A DNA stretch of 59,270 nt from Actinomycetes bacterium (GTDB taxonomy: Bacteria; Actinomycetota; Thermoleophilia; Gaiellales; Gaiellaceae). The stretch is taken from contig JAPOVR010000084.1 in the NCBI GenBank assembly GCA_026708005.1, forward strand, positions 1 through 59,270, in the 5' to 3' direction. Position 1 is the first letter of the stretch. Every line of letters starts with the position of its first letter. The position numbers and the translations under genes are program-made. Below, piece after piece: positions 1 to 7,705 of the stretch. The notes beneath the pieces were generated by a model, which did not search any database, had not been told where the DNA came from, and was given only the letters and a program-made list of their open reading frames with translations.

Positions 1-183
1 ACCAACAGCGACGGCGACCCCGGCCGCCGCCGGTTCCTCCTCGGCCAGCTCGGGCCGGGCGCCGTCGAGCGGATCGTAGACCCCGGGGTCGAGGCGGTGT
101 CGGCGCGACTGGCCGACCCTGTGACGCTGGAGGTATCCGGGGAGTGCGAGGACGCGATCGGCCGCTGGTACCGGAGGCTCTAG
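1..183 (+). CDS. 3' end of an unknown, probably phage, gene
   Basis: Frame 1 is open from the window edge to a TAG at 181-183 and gives 60 residues ending in ...DAIGRWYRRL. The start lies outside the window. I do not recognise the family. The stop is immediately followed by the likely ATG (184) of a prohead protease gene, so it was probably the upstream gene of a phage head operon. In such operons a terminase or a small morphogenesis gene would be expected here, but nothing in these 60 residues proves that. Confidence 0.45.
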   Translation, partial: TNSDGDPGRRRFLLGQLGPGAVERIVDPGVEAVSARLADPVTLEVSGECEDAIGRWYRRL

Positions 184-654
184 ATGGACGAGATCCGCTG
201 CGCTATCTAGGTCAGGCAGGACGACACCCGCACCAGCCCTGGCCGCATCTACGGCGTCCTGATGGACTACGAGACCCGGGCCGGTGACAGGCCTGAACGG
301 TTCCTGCGGGGCTCCCTTGCCTGGCCGGTGGGCGGGGTGATCCTGAACGAGCAGCACAACCGGCAGGCCCCGATCATGCGCTTCACCCCCCAGCAGGCAG
401 AAGGCAGGGTGCGGATCGACGCGCCCCTGCCCGACACCCAGCGTGGCCGTGACGCGGCCACCATGATCCGGGACGGCACGTTCACCGGTCTAAGCGTCGA
501 GTTCCGGGCTGTCCGCGCAAGCAGCCGCGGCGGCCTGCGTGAGGTCGAGGCCGCCCAGCTCGTCGCCGCCGCGCTCGTGGACATCCCCAGCTACCCCACC
601 AGCCGTGTCGAGGTCAGAGACAAGCGCACCGGGAGGCGGCGGGGATGGCTGTGA
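184..654 (+). pseudogene. HK97-type prohead protease, interrupted by an amber codon
   Basis: The product resembles the HK97/U35 prohead protease family, which trims capsid precursors during head maturation. The catalytic-type His sits in LNEQHNRQAP and the Ser in TGLSVEF, followed by the typical tail ending in LVDIPSYPTSRVEVR. The natural start appears to be ATG 184, directly after the upstream stop, but codon 9 is TAG (208-210). The reading frame then continues without a break through VRQDDTRTSPGRIYGVL into the conserved body. A CAG to TAG change explains this. The next in-frame ATG is at 262 and would give a shortened 130-residue protein, so residual function is possible. The 3' end overlaps the next gene by 10 nt. 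Confidence 0.7.
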
Positions 655-971
655 CGATCACCGCCGAGGAGCTGGCGTCGCTGATCGGCGGCGACCCCGG
701 CCACGCTCCGAGAGTGCTGGCCGTGGCAGCCGCCCGAGTGGACCGCTACGCGCCTGACGCGCCGGGCGAGATCCACAACGAGGCGGTGATCCGGCTCGCC
801 GGCTACCTCGCCCAGAGCGACTACGGCGGCATCAGCGAGGAGACGATCGGGCCGATGACGGTCAAGTGGACGATCAGCCACGCGGCGATGTTCCGCAACA
901 GCGGCGCCGCGGGGCTGCTCGCCCCATGGCGGACACACCGGGCCGGCAACGTCGAGGAAACAGCAGCATGA
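645..971 (+). CDS. phage head-tail connector-like protein
   Basis: This 108-residue protein lies between protease and portal genes and overlaps both (10 nt and a 4-nt ATGA). Its N-terminal half, ITAEELASLIGGDPGHAPRVLAVAAARVDRY, and the following helix INEAVIRLAGYLAQ-like stretch look like small alpha-helical head-tail adaptors (gp6/gp15-type), which form the ring between portal and tail. The frame is intact. The assignment rests on size, helical character and location, not on a diagnostic motif. It may be an unexpressed remnant, since both neighbours carry disabling mutations. Confidence 0.5.
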   Translation: MAVTITAEELASLIGGDPGHAPRVLAVAAARVDRYAPDAPGEIHNEAVIRLAGYLAQSDYGGISEETIGPMTVKWTISHAAMFRNSGAAGLLAPWRTHRAGNVEETAA

Positions 972-2016
972 GGCTCCCCTGGGCGAGGGTCGAGAACCGC
1001 GAGTCCGGCTACACTGACACGCTGGTCGACCTGATTGTCACCCAAGCCACGGGGGACACCGCCAAGGCGACCGCGACCGGGGCGCTCGAGGCAGCCGCCG
1101 GGGTTGTCGCCAGGGCGTTCGCGGCAGCTGAAGTGACGGCCCCCACCGAGCCCACCGGGGCGCTCACGCCCTCGTGTCTCGCCATGGTCGGCCGGGCGCT
1201 GATCCGCCAGGGCGAGTTCGTCGCCGCGATCGACGTCAACGACGGCAGGGTGGTGCTCCATCCGGCCGCTGACTGGGACGTGACAGGCGGTTATGACCCG
1301 GACGGGTGGGGATCTACCGGATCAACCTCGCAGGCCCCTCACAGTTCACGACACGGCCCCACACCCCCGCCGCCGCGGTCATCCACGCCACCTACAGCCG
1401 CGACCCCGTCCGGCCCTGGCGCGGTGTCGGCCCGGTCGAGTCCGCCTCACTCGCAGGCCGCCTCTCCGCCGAGACCCTGGCCGCCCTCGTCGACGAGTCA
1501 AGCGGCGCACGGGGTCAGCTTCTGCCGGTGCCGACCGACGGGCAGGACCCGACCGTCGAACAGCTCCGGGCAGACATCCGCAAACTGAAAGGCCAGGTCG
1601 CGCTGGTGGAGACAACCCAGGCCGGCTGGGGCGAAGGCAGAACCGGGGCGCCCCAACGGGACTGGCAGCCCAACCGGATCGGCGCCAACCCACCCGCCCC
1701 CCTCATCGACCTCCACCAGACCGCCAGCCGGGAAGTCCTCGCAGCCGTCGGCATCAACCCCGCCCTCTTCTCGGCAGGCGACGGCACGGCAGCAAGGGAG
1801 GCCTGGCGGCAACTCCTCTTCGGGGTCGTCCACCCGCTCGGGAGGATCGTCCAGGACGAGCTCCAGGCCAAACTCGAAACCGAGATCACCATCAGCTGGG
1901 AAGAACTCCGCGCCAGCGACCTCTCAGGCCGCGCCCGCGCATTCCAATCCATGGTCGGCGGCGGCATGGCGGTCGAGCGAGCCGCCAGCCTCACCGGGCT
2001 GATCGAGCCCGAGTAG
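968..2016 (+). pseudogene. phage portal protein, frameshifted
   Basis: Portal proteins form the dodecameric channel through which phage DNA enters and leaves the head. The N-terminal part starts at ATG 968 (MRLPWARVENRESGYTD) and runs in frame to about 1305 (TGGYDPDGW). The homologous continuation (GIYRINLAGPSQ ... ASREVLAAVGINPALFSAGDGTAAREAWRQLLFG) is in another frame from about 1309 to the TAG at 2014-2016. Adding one G to the G-run at 1308-1311 restores one product of about 349 residues. The portal signature region with 'GINPALFSAGDGTA' is recognisable. Either a real one-base deletion or a homopolymer sequencing error; with the amber codon in the neighbouring protease, decay is more likely. 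Confidence 0.7.
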
Positions 2017-2035
2017 CGCCTCCAGAGAAAGGGGT

Positions 2036-2072
2036 GGCCCCGGGCTCCTTGGGTGGGGGTAAACCCGGGGCC
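2036..2072 (+). terminator. GC-rich inverted repeat after the phage module
   Basis: GGCCCCGGG at 2036-2044 is exactly complementary to CCCGGGGCC at 2064-2072, with a 19-nt loop. It sits 20 nt after the portal stop and could terminate the phage operon. No T-tract follows, so a recombination scar or other structured element is also possible. Confidence 0.35.
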
Positions 2073-2258
2073 GGCGAGACCCTTGGGGAAGGGCCTCACC
2101 CGGTATGGTAGTTGGAAGGGCCGCGACGGCGAGCGCCTAACCGCCGCTCCCTTGTAGGACGTGGAAGGGGACGTTGCCGCGGTGAGATTCTGAGAATCCC
2201 TTAGTCTGCAGGTACTTTCCTAGAGTGCCAGCGGAAGCGCTAGGTACCATCGCTGCCG

Positions 2259-3029
2259 ATGGACCCAGCGTCGGCCTCCGCCGCACGAACGTTCGAGCTC
2301 GATCTCGCCGCCTTCGAAGGGCCCTTCGACCTCTTGCTGACGCTCGTGCTCAAGGAGGAGCTCGAGCTCATGGACGTGGAGGTCGCCGGCATCGTGACCG
2401 CGTTCGTCGAGCGTCTCGCGGCCGGCGCGAAGGGGGGCGCGGGCGTTCCGAGCGTCTCCGAGCTCGGTCTGGAGGCGTGCGGCGAGTTCCTCGTCCTCGT
2501 GGCATCACTGCTCGAGCTCAAGGCGCATGAGCTCTTCCCGGACGGCGACGCGCTCGAGCTCGCCGAGCTTGACGCCGGTCGCGCGGCGGCCGAGCTCGCC
2601 GAGCGGCTCGAGTCCTATCGGCGGATCAAGGGTGCGGCCCTGTGGCTCGCCGAGCGGCTCGAGCAGGAGTCCGATCGCTACTTCCGCGTTGGGCCCGCGC
2701 CGCTTGCGCCACGCCCTTCGCGGCCGTTGGCACCGCAGGATCCGGCGGCTCTTGCAGACGCGTTTCGCCAGCTCGCAGCCGAGCCGGCATCGCCATCTCT
2801 TGAGCACCTGCCCATGAAGCTCCCGTCGATCTCCATCTTTCTCGAGCGCTTCCGAGCGCTCGTCGCGCGCAGTCGACGTTTTGTCTTCGACGAGGAAGTC
2901 GCCGAGCTGTCGCGAATCGAGCAGGCAGTGGCACTGCTTGCGCTGATGGAGCTCGGCAAGGACGAGGAGATCCAGCTCGGTCAATCGGGCCACCTCGAGC
3001 CGATCGTTGCGTGGAGGGGCACCGCATGA
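2259..3029 (+). CDS. scpA: segregation and condensation protein A
   Basis: ScpA is the kleisin that bridges the heads of the SMC dimer (SMC is encoded at 33685-36450) in the chromosome condensation complex. The 256-residue length is normal. The N-terminal kleisin motif FEGPFDLLLTLVLKEELELMDV (residues about 18-39) is clear, and the C-terminal winged-helix part contains the FEIER-like FVFDEEVAELSRIEQAVALLALMELGK. The stop overlaps the scpB start as ATGA (3026-3029), so the two are translationally coupled, as in most Gram-positive genomes. Start ATG 2259 leaves 242 bp to the phage module, with no other gene. Confidence 0.95.
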   Translation: MDPASASAARTFELDLAAFEGPFDLLLTLVLKEELELMDVEVAGIVTAFVERLAAGAKGGAGVPSVSELGLEACGEFLVLVASLLELKAHELFPDGDALELAELDAGRAAAELAERLESYRRIKGAALWLAERLEQESDRYFRVGPAPLAPRPSRPLAPQDPAALADAFRQLAAEPASPSLEHLPMKLPSISIFLERFRALVARSRRFVFDEEVAELSRIEQAVALLALMELGKDEEIQLGQSGHLEPIVAWRGTA

Positions 3030-3625
3030 CACGAACGCATCTCTTCGTTATCGACAATCCGGCCGACGAGCTCGCTCGAACGCTCGAGGGCCTGCTGGTC
3101 GTCGCGTCCAGCCCGCTGAGCCTCGACGAGCTGGCCCAGGCGGCGGCAGAGCCGCTCGAGCGTGTCGAGGCGGCGATCGGTCTCGTCGGCGAGCGGCTGC
3201 GGGAGGGCCGAAGCGGGATCGTGCTCGAGCAGGTTGCCGGCGGCTATGCGCTGCGGGCGAGCCGCGGCGCTGCGCAGGCGTGCGCTCGGCTCGTCGAGCG
3301 GCCTGTCCAGCGCGGCCTTTCGGCTGCGGCGCTCGAGACCTTGTCGATCATCGCGTACCTCGGGCCCGTGAGCCGGCCCGAGATCACGCGAATCCGCGGC
3401 ATCGTCTCCGACGCAATCGTTGCGGGCCTCGTCGAGCGCGGGCTGATCGAGGAGGCAGGTCGGGCTCGCGACGGCGGGGCGCTGCAGTACCGGACAGCTC
3501 CGCTCTTCGAGCGGGTCTTCGGGCTCACTGACCTCTCGGAGCTACCGAGGCTCGACGACCTCGGTGGCACTCAAGAGGAGCTGCGCGGTCGCATTGAGGC
3601 CGTCGCGGACATGGGCGCCGGCTGA
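3026..3625 (+). CDS. scpB: segregation and condensation protein B
   Basis: ScpB binds ScpA as a dimer in the SMC-ScpAB condensin. The 199-residue protein shows the usual two winged-helix domains; the second is marked by LETLSIIAYLGPVSRPEITRIRG and by the RARDGGALQYRTAPLFERVFGL region. I chose ATG 3026, which makes the ATGA overlap with scpA, over the GTG at 3011 that would overlap by 19 nt. The segment 3626-3703 downstream is short and gene-free. Confidence 0.93.
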   Translation: MTRTHLFVIDNPADELARTLEGLLVVASSPLSLDELAQAAAEPLERVEAAIGLVGERLREGRSGIVLEQVAGGYALRASRGAAQACARLVERPVQRGLSAAALETLSIIAYLGPVSRPEITRIRGIVSDAIVAGLVERGLIEEAGRARDGGALQYRTAPLFERVFGLTDLSELPRLDDLGGTQEELRGRIEAVADMGAG

Positions 3626-3703
3626 GGCGCCTCCGCGCCAGCCGCCCTCCCCCGCTGAGCTGCCAGCAAGGCGCTGCCGGGCGGGGTGCGGTATGGCTTT
3701 CGT

Positions 3704-4438
3704 GTGCGGCTGAACGCCTACCTCGCCAGTGCCGGCGTCGCGTCGCGGCGCCGCGCCGAGGAGCTGATTCGGGCTGGGCGAGTCTGCGTCAATGGGGAGC
3801 CGGCTCAGCTTGCCACGCGCGTTCGCGACAGCGATGTCGTCGAGCTCGACGGCCGCGAGGTGCTGCCGCAGCCACGCACGTACGCCCTGCTCAACAAGCC
3901 CGCCGGGGTCGTGACGACCGCGCGTGACCCTCAGGGACGGCCAACAGTCGTCGAGCTCGTGGGCCAGGGCACGCGCCTGTTTCCCGTCGGCCGACTCGAT
4001 TGCGATACGACCGGCGCACTGCTCCTGACGAACGACGGGATGCTTGCGAATCGCCTTGCGCACCCCCGCTACGGGGTCGAGAAGGTCTACGAGGCGACCC
4101 TCGCGGGCGAGCCGGATGCGCGCGCCCTCGAGCGGCTCAGAGCCGGCGTCGAGCTCGCTGACGGGATGACGGCACCGGCGAAGGCGCGAGTGCTGCACGG
4201 CGATGGTCGCTCCACTGTCGTCGAGATCACGCTGCGTGAAGGCCGCAAGCGCCAGGTGAAGCGGATGTGCCGCGCGATCGGGTTCCCGGTCGAAGCGCTC
4301 CACCGAAGCCGCTACGCGAGCATCGTGCTCCGCGAGCTCCCCGTCGGCGCCTGGCGTGAGCTCACAGCCGCCGAGCTCGCGAGCCTTCGCTCGGCGGCAG
4401 CCCAGCGGCTCCTGGCCGCCGATCGCTCGGGCGCGTAG
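3704..4438 (+). CDS. rluB: RsuA/RluB-family rRNA pseudouridine synthase
   Basis: The enzyme isomerises a uridine in rRNA to pseudouridine. An N-terminal S4 RNA-binding domain (VRLNAYLASAGVASRRRAEELIRAGRVCVNG) is followed by the catalytic domain with LLNKPAGVVTT, PVGRLDCDTTGALLLTNDG (catalytic Asp near residue 99) and the EGRKRQVKRMCRAIGFPV motif. The GTG at 3704 begins the canonical RLNxYLA motif; an upstream GTG at 3686 would add six residues. The scpA-scpB-rluB order is widespread in Firmicutes and Actinobacteria, usually followed by cmk and der, which lie about 6 kb further on here after aro genes. RluB (23S, large subunit) is preferred over RsuA by context only. Confidence 0.85.
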   Translation: MRLNAYLASAGVASRRRAEELIRAGRVCVNGEPAQLATRVRDSDVVELDGREVLPQPRTYALLNKPAGVVTTARDPQGRPTVVELVGQGTRLFPVGRLDCDTTGALLLTNDGMLANRLAHPRYGVEKVYEATLAGEPDARALERLRAGVELADGMTAPAKARVLHGDGRSTVVEITLREGRKRQVKRMCRAIGFPVEALHRSRYASIVLRELPVGAWRELTAAELASLRSAAAQRLLAADRSGA

Positions 4439-4565
4439 GAGTGCCCAGCTGGCCGAGGGCCTCGTTGACCTCGTGGCGGGCAGCTGGGGCGCCGGCCCGG
4501 GCTCCACGGCTGCCGGGCAACCCCTCCTTGCCTTGGGCCTCGCGTGAGTCCGGAACACGTTGCTC

Positions 4566-4650
4566 CGTCGTGGTTTTCCCGGGGCTGGGGTGTCGGGTGG
4601 CCTTGCGTTGCGTGTTCATCACGTCGCCGTGGTCTTCCCGGGGGCTGGGG
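4566..4650. repeat. imperfect direct repeat, two units
   Basis: Unit 1 at 4566-4590 and unit 2 at 4625-4650 both read CG(T/C)CGTGGT(T/C)TTCCCGGGG and end in CTGGGG, with starts 59 nt apart. They are part of the gene-free region downstream of rluB. Their role is unknown. Confidence 0.5.
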
Positions 4651-4898
4651 GGCTACCGAGATCCGGAGCGGGACCCGCAGGAAGCTGCACGGGGTGAGAG
4701 GACGCGGAGGCCGACCTCGCCGGGGAGCAGCTACGAGAGTTGCTCGTGCCTGCGCACGGGCAGCGCAGGACGAGCGACCCAGCGGCGGCGGAGAGTTGCC
4801 TCTGGCTGCGGGTGGGTGGCGAGAGCCATGGGGCGCGCGCCGTGAGCCGCTGCTCGCTCCCGCGCTCCCGCGCTCCGGCCCGCTGGAGAGGTTGTGCG

Positions 4899-5034
4899 GA
4901 GTTGGCGCAGTTTCTTGACCATGCTGTGGCAGATCGCACGGAAGCTGTGCGTCTTGCTGGGCTACCCTCCCCCGGGTGGTGGGTGGGGCGGGCTGTAGGT
5001 AGGCACGGCGACTGGCCGACGCCACCGCGGCGGT
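4899..5034 (+). repeat. dispersed intergenic repeat, copy A
   Basis: About 135 bp match a second stretch at 58392-58528 (copy C) at roughly 80-85 percent identity, with long exact blocks: CGGAAGCTG, GCGTCTTGCTGGGCTACCCT, CCCCGGGTGGTGGGTGGG and then GCGGGCTGTAGGTAGGCACG running on through GCGACTGGCCGACGCCAC. A shorter, more diverged copy B lies at 31864-31960. The centre is a CCCGGG-based palindrome. All copies are on the same strand and inside long gene-free regions. Confidence 0.75.
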
Positions 5035-5234
5035 TGGGCCTACCTGGCCGCCTGCTGCCCCGCACGCAGATCGCAGGGCGGCTTCGTCCACGGCCCGTCT
5101 GCCTGCCAGGGCGTCGCCAGCCGCTGTTGCCGCTGCCGACCTCGGAGATCGAACAGCCTCGCTGGGTTCTCCAGCGAGTCCTTGAACGGGAGGAGATCGC
5201 CTGACCCGCCGCTGTGCCAGGCCGACGGTGTGGT

Positions 5235-5249
5235 GCCGCCTTGGGCGGC
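5235..5249 (-). terminator. hairpin directly after trpS
   Basis: GCCGCC-TTG-GGCGGC forms a 6-bp stem with a 3-nt loop, three bases beyond the trpS stop codon (5252-5254) on the minus strand. There is no clear T-tract. It is a plausible terminator from position. Confidence 0.4.
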
Positions 5250-5251
5250 GT

Positions 5252-6232
5252 CTACGGCGGGACGAACCCGATGGCCTCGTGCACCCGCTGAAGCGTCTGC
5301 GCGGCCACCGCGTGCGCCTTCGTTGCGCCTCGGGCGAGAATCCGCGTGAGCTCGGCCTGGTCGTTGCGCAGCTCCGCATACCGACGCTGGATCGGCGTGA
5401 CGAGCTCGACGATCGCATCGGCGACATCGGCCTTGAACGGGCCGTAGCCGCTACCCGTGTAGCGCTCCTGGATCTGCTCGGCCGACTCGCCGCTTGCCGC
5501 CGCGAGGATCTCGATCAGGGTCGTGATGCCCGGCTTATCGGGCGAGCGCCGGACCTCTCGGCCCGAGTCGGTGACCGCCGAGCGGATCTTCTTGCGAATG
5601 TGCTCGGGTGGATCGAGGATACGGACGACGCCGAGATCTGACTCTGACGACGTCGACATCCGCATGGCCGGATCCTGGAGGTCCATCACCTTCGCGCCGA
5701 CCTCAGGGTAGGTCCCTCGCGGAACGGTGAACGTCTCGCCGAAACGGTTGTTGAACCGCTGTGCGAGGTCCCGGGCGAGCTCGAGATGCTGTCGCTGGTC
5801 CTCGCCGACGGGCACCGCGTCGGCCTGGTAAAGGAGGATGTCAGCCGCCTGCAGCACGGGGTAGGTCAGGAGCGCGACGCCGAACGCGGCGTGCGTCTGG
5901 GACTTCTCGCGGTACTGAGGCATGCGGCGCAGATCGCCGTAGGGCGTCATGCACTCCAGCACCCATGCCAGGCGCGCGTGCTCGGGAACGTGGCTCTGGA
6001 CGAAGAGGGTCGCGCGCTCGGGATCGATGCCGCTGGCGATGAGGAGCGCCGCCAGGCTGAGCGTCGACTTGCGCAGCTCGGTCGGCTCCTGTGCGACCGT
6101 GATCGCGTGGAGATCGACGATCGGGTAGAAGCAGTCGGCCTCAGCCTGCTCGTTGACCCAGCGCCTGATAGCGCCGAAGTAGTTCCCGAGGTGTTTCTCG
6201 CCGGTCGGCTGGATGCCCGAGAGGATGCGCAT
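5252..6232 (-). CDS. trpS: tryptophanyl-tRNA synthetase
   Basis: Charges tRNA-Trp with tryptophan; class Ic synthetase of the expected length (326 residues). The HIGH-type signature is PTGEKHLGNYFGAI near residue 9, followed by DLHAITV. The KMSKS-type loop reads RMSTS, then SESDLGVVRILDPPEHIRKKIRSAVTDS. The start is ATG 6232 (MRILSGIQPTGE), the universally conserved N-terminus. A longer in-frame start at 6307 would overlap the divergent aroF promoter and is rejected. A CATAAT -10 box ends 10 nt before the ATG, so the mRNA is probably leaderless; there is no room for a T-box leader. Its cognate tRNA-Trp gene is also in this window at 52868-52941. Confidence 0.94.
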   Translation of the reverse strand: MRILSGIQPTGEKHLGNYFGAIRRWVNEQAEADCFYPIVDLHAITVAQEPTELRKSTLSLAALLIASGIDPERATLFVQSHVPEHARLAWVLECMTPYGDLRRMPQYREKSQTHAAFGVALLTYPVLQAADILLYQADAVPVGEDQRQHLELARDLAQRFNNRFGETFTVPRGTYPEVGAKVMDLQDPAMRMSTSSESDLGVVRILDPPEHIRKKIRSAVTDSGREVRRSPDKPGITTLIEILAAASGESAEQIQERYTGSGYGPFKADVADAIVELVTPIQRRYAELRNDQAELTRILARGATKAHAVAAQTLQRVHEAIGFVPP

Positions 6233-6242
6233 AGGGCAGCCG

Positions 6243-6248
6243 ATTATG
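6243..6248 (-). promoter_or_regulatory. -10 box of trpS (leaderless)
   Basis: CATAAT on the minus strand, 10 nt before ATG 6232. Transcription starting 6-7 nt downstream would begin near the start codon. Confidence 0.5.
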
Positions 6249-6308
6249 GCAAGCGCACAGGCCGTCCTCGCGCGATGGGCGAGAAGCGGGCTCCCCGAGG
6301 CTGGCAAC

Positions 6309-6314
6309 TACACT
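6309..6314 (+). promoter_or_regulatory. -10 box of the DAHP synthase gene (leaderless)
   Basis: TACACT, 7 nt before ATG 6322. It is divergent from the trpS promoter; the two start codons are 89 bp apart, so the two -10 boxes lie within the same short region. Confidence 0.6.
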
Positions 6315-6321
6315 GGGCTGC

Positions 6322-7704
6322 ATGGCTGTCACACCGTCAGCGTGGTCGCCGTCGTCGTGGCGCAGCTGGGACGCGTATCAGCAACCGCCCTGGCCGGATG
6401 AGAAGCGCCGCGCTGCGGTCGTGGGCCGGCTCGCGGAGATGCCGCCGCTCGTCTTCGCGGGTGAGGCTCGCCAGCTGCTCGCCTCGCTTGCCAGCGTGGC
6501 CGAGGGCCGCGCGTTCGTGCTCCAGGCCGGTGACTGTGCCGAATCGTTCCACGACACGTCGGCCCGCGCGATCCGTGAGAAGCTCCGCATCCTCCTGCAG
6601 ATGGCGGTTGTCCTCACGTACGGCTCGGCGCTGCCGGTTGTCAAGGTGGGGCGCATCGCGGGCCAGTTCGCCAAGCCGCGAAGCTCACCGATCGAGCGGG
6701 TCGGGGACGAGGACATCACATCCTTCTTCGGGCACATGGTCAACAGCGAGGTGCCGGCGGCCGAGGCACGGCTGCCCGATCCCGACCGGATGCTGCAGGG
6801 CTACGACCAGTCCGCCCGGACCCTGAACCTGCTTCGCGCGTTCGCGAAGGGCGGCTTTGCCAACATCACGAGGGTGCACGAGTGGAACCAGGAGTTCGTC
6901 GCCAGCTCGGCCGAGGGGCGCCGCTACGAGAGGCTTGCCACCGAGATCGACCGCGCGCTCGGCTTCATGGCCGCGTGCGGCATCGACCTCGCCGCGGAGC
7001 AGCGCCTGTATCAAGTCGACGTCTGGACGAGCCACGAGGGGCTCCTGCTCGACTACGAGGAGGGGCTCACGCGCCGCGACTCGCTCACCGGCGAGTGGTA
7101 CGATTGCTCGGCGCACATGATCTGGATCGGTGAGCGCACCCGGCAGGCGGCGGGTGCGCACGTCGAGTTCTTCTCGGGCGTGAAGAACCCGGTCGGCTGC
7201 AAGCTCGGCCCGACGGCCACCCCCGGGGAGGTCGAGGAGTTGTGCGAGCGGCTCAACCCCCAGCGGGTGCCCGGGCGGCTGACGCTGATCGCGCGGCTCG
7301 GTGCCGGCCGTGTCCATGACGTGCTGCCGGCGCTGCTCTGCGCGGCTCGTACCGCGGAGCACCCGGTCGTCTGGGTGTGCGACCCGATGCACGCGAACAC
7401 CGTCAAGACCGACTCCGGCGTCAAGACGAGGCGATTCGACGTGATCATGGCGGAGGTGGAGGCCTTCTTCGCCACCTGCCACGCCGAGGGCGTGTGGCCC
7501 GGCGGCGTCCACTTGGAGTTCACCGGTGAGGACGTGACCGAGTGCCTCGGCGGGGCGGAAGAGGTGCTCGAGGAGCAGCTGCACGCTCGGTACATGACGC
7601 TCTGCGATCCCCGGCTGAACGCCCGCCAGTCGCTCGATCTCGCGTTCCGCGTCGCGGAGCTCATGAGGCAGCCGGCTGGCCAGGATTCTGCGGCTGCCTC
7701 CTGA
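6322..7704 (+). CDS. aroF: class II 3-deoxy-7-phosphoheptulonate (DAHP) synthase
   Basis: First step of the shikimate pathway: phosphoenolpyruvate plus erythrose 4-phosphate to DAHP. The 460-residue length and motifs are those of the plant/actinobacterial type II enzyme. They include WPDEKRRAAVVGRLAEMPPLVFAGE-like N-terminus, FVLQAGDCAESF, VKVGRIAGQFAKPRSSP, the TSHEGLLLDYE segment, NPVGCKLGP, VWVCDPMHANTV and GGVHLEFTGEDVTECLGG. The conserved Cys of GDCAE and the His/Glu of the later motifs are the metal-site residues of this family. It is the first gene of an aromatic block (followed by prephenate dehydrogenase and aroA), with its own leaderless-type promoter. Confidence 0.93.
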   Translation: MAVTPSAWSPSSWRSWDAYQQPPWPDEKRRAAVVGRLAEMPPLVFAGEARQLLASLASVAEGRAFVLQAGDCAESFHDTSARAIREKLRILLQMAVVLTYGSALPVVKVGRIAGQFAKPRSSPIERVGDEDITSFFGHMVNSEVPAAEARLPDPDRMLQGYDQSARTLNLLRAFAKGGFANITRVHEWNQEFVASSAEGRRYERLATEIDRALGFMAACGIDLAAEQRLYQVDVWTSHEGLLLDYEEGLTRRDSLTGEWYDCSAHMIWIGERTRQAAGAHVEFFSGVKNPVGCKLGPTATPGEVEELCERLNPQRVPGRLTLIARLGAGRVHDVLPALLCAARTAEHPVVWVCDPMHANTVKTDSGVKTRRFDVIMAEVEAFFATCHAEGVWPGGVHLEFTGEDVTECLGGAEEVLEEQLHARYMTLCDPRLNARQSLDLAFRVAELMRQPAGQDSAAAS

Positions 7705-7705
7705 C

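Larger units (their letters stand above)
4439..5251. other. gene-free 813-bp intergenic region
   Basis: No ORF here has a recognisable product or the codon pattern of its neighbours. It holds a 25-bp imperfect direct repeat (4566-4650), copy A of a dispersed repeat (4899-5034) and the trpS terminator (5235-5249). It separates the plus-strand rluB from the minus-strand trpS, so it lies between two convergent 3' ends and needs no promoter. Confidence 0.6.

Noticed and set aside
208-210. Amber codon reassignment in the phage module
   Set aside because: Only one in-frame TAG is seen in the module, and several neighbouring genes, including the portal, use TAG as a normal stop. A point mutation is simpler.
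4312-5427. Long minus-strand ORFs in the gene-free region and over rluB/trpS
   Set aside because: Arg/Ser/Pro-rich translations typical of antisense frames in GC-rich DNA; no domain and no promoter.
6233-6321. T-box leader of trpS
   Set aside because: The trpS-aroF intergenic region is 89 bp and is occupied by two divergent -10 boxes; no T-box sequence is seen.
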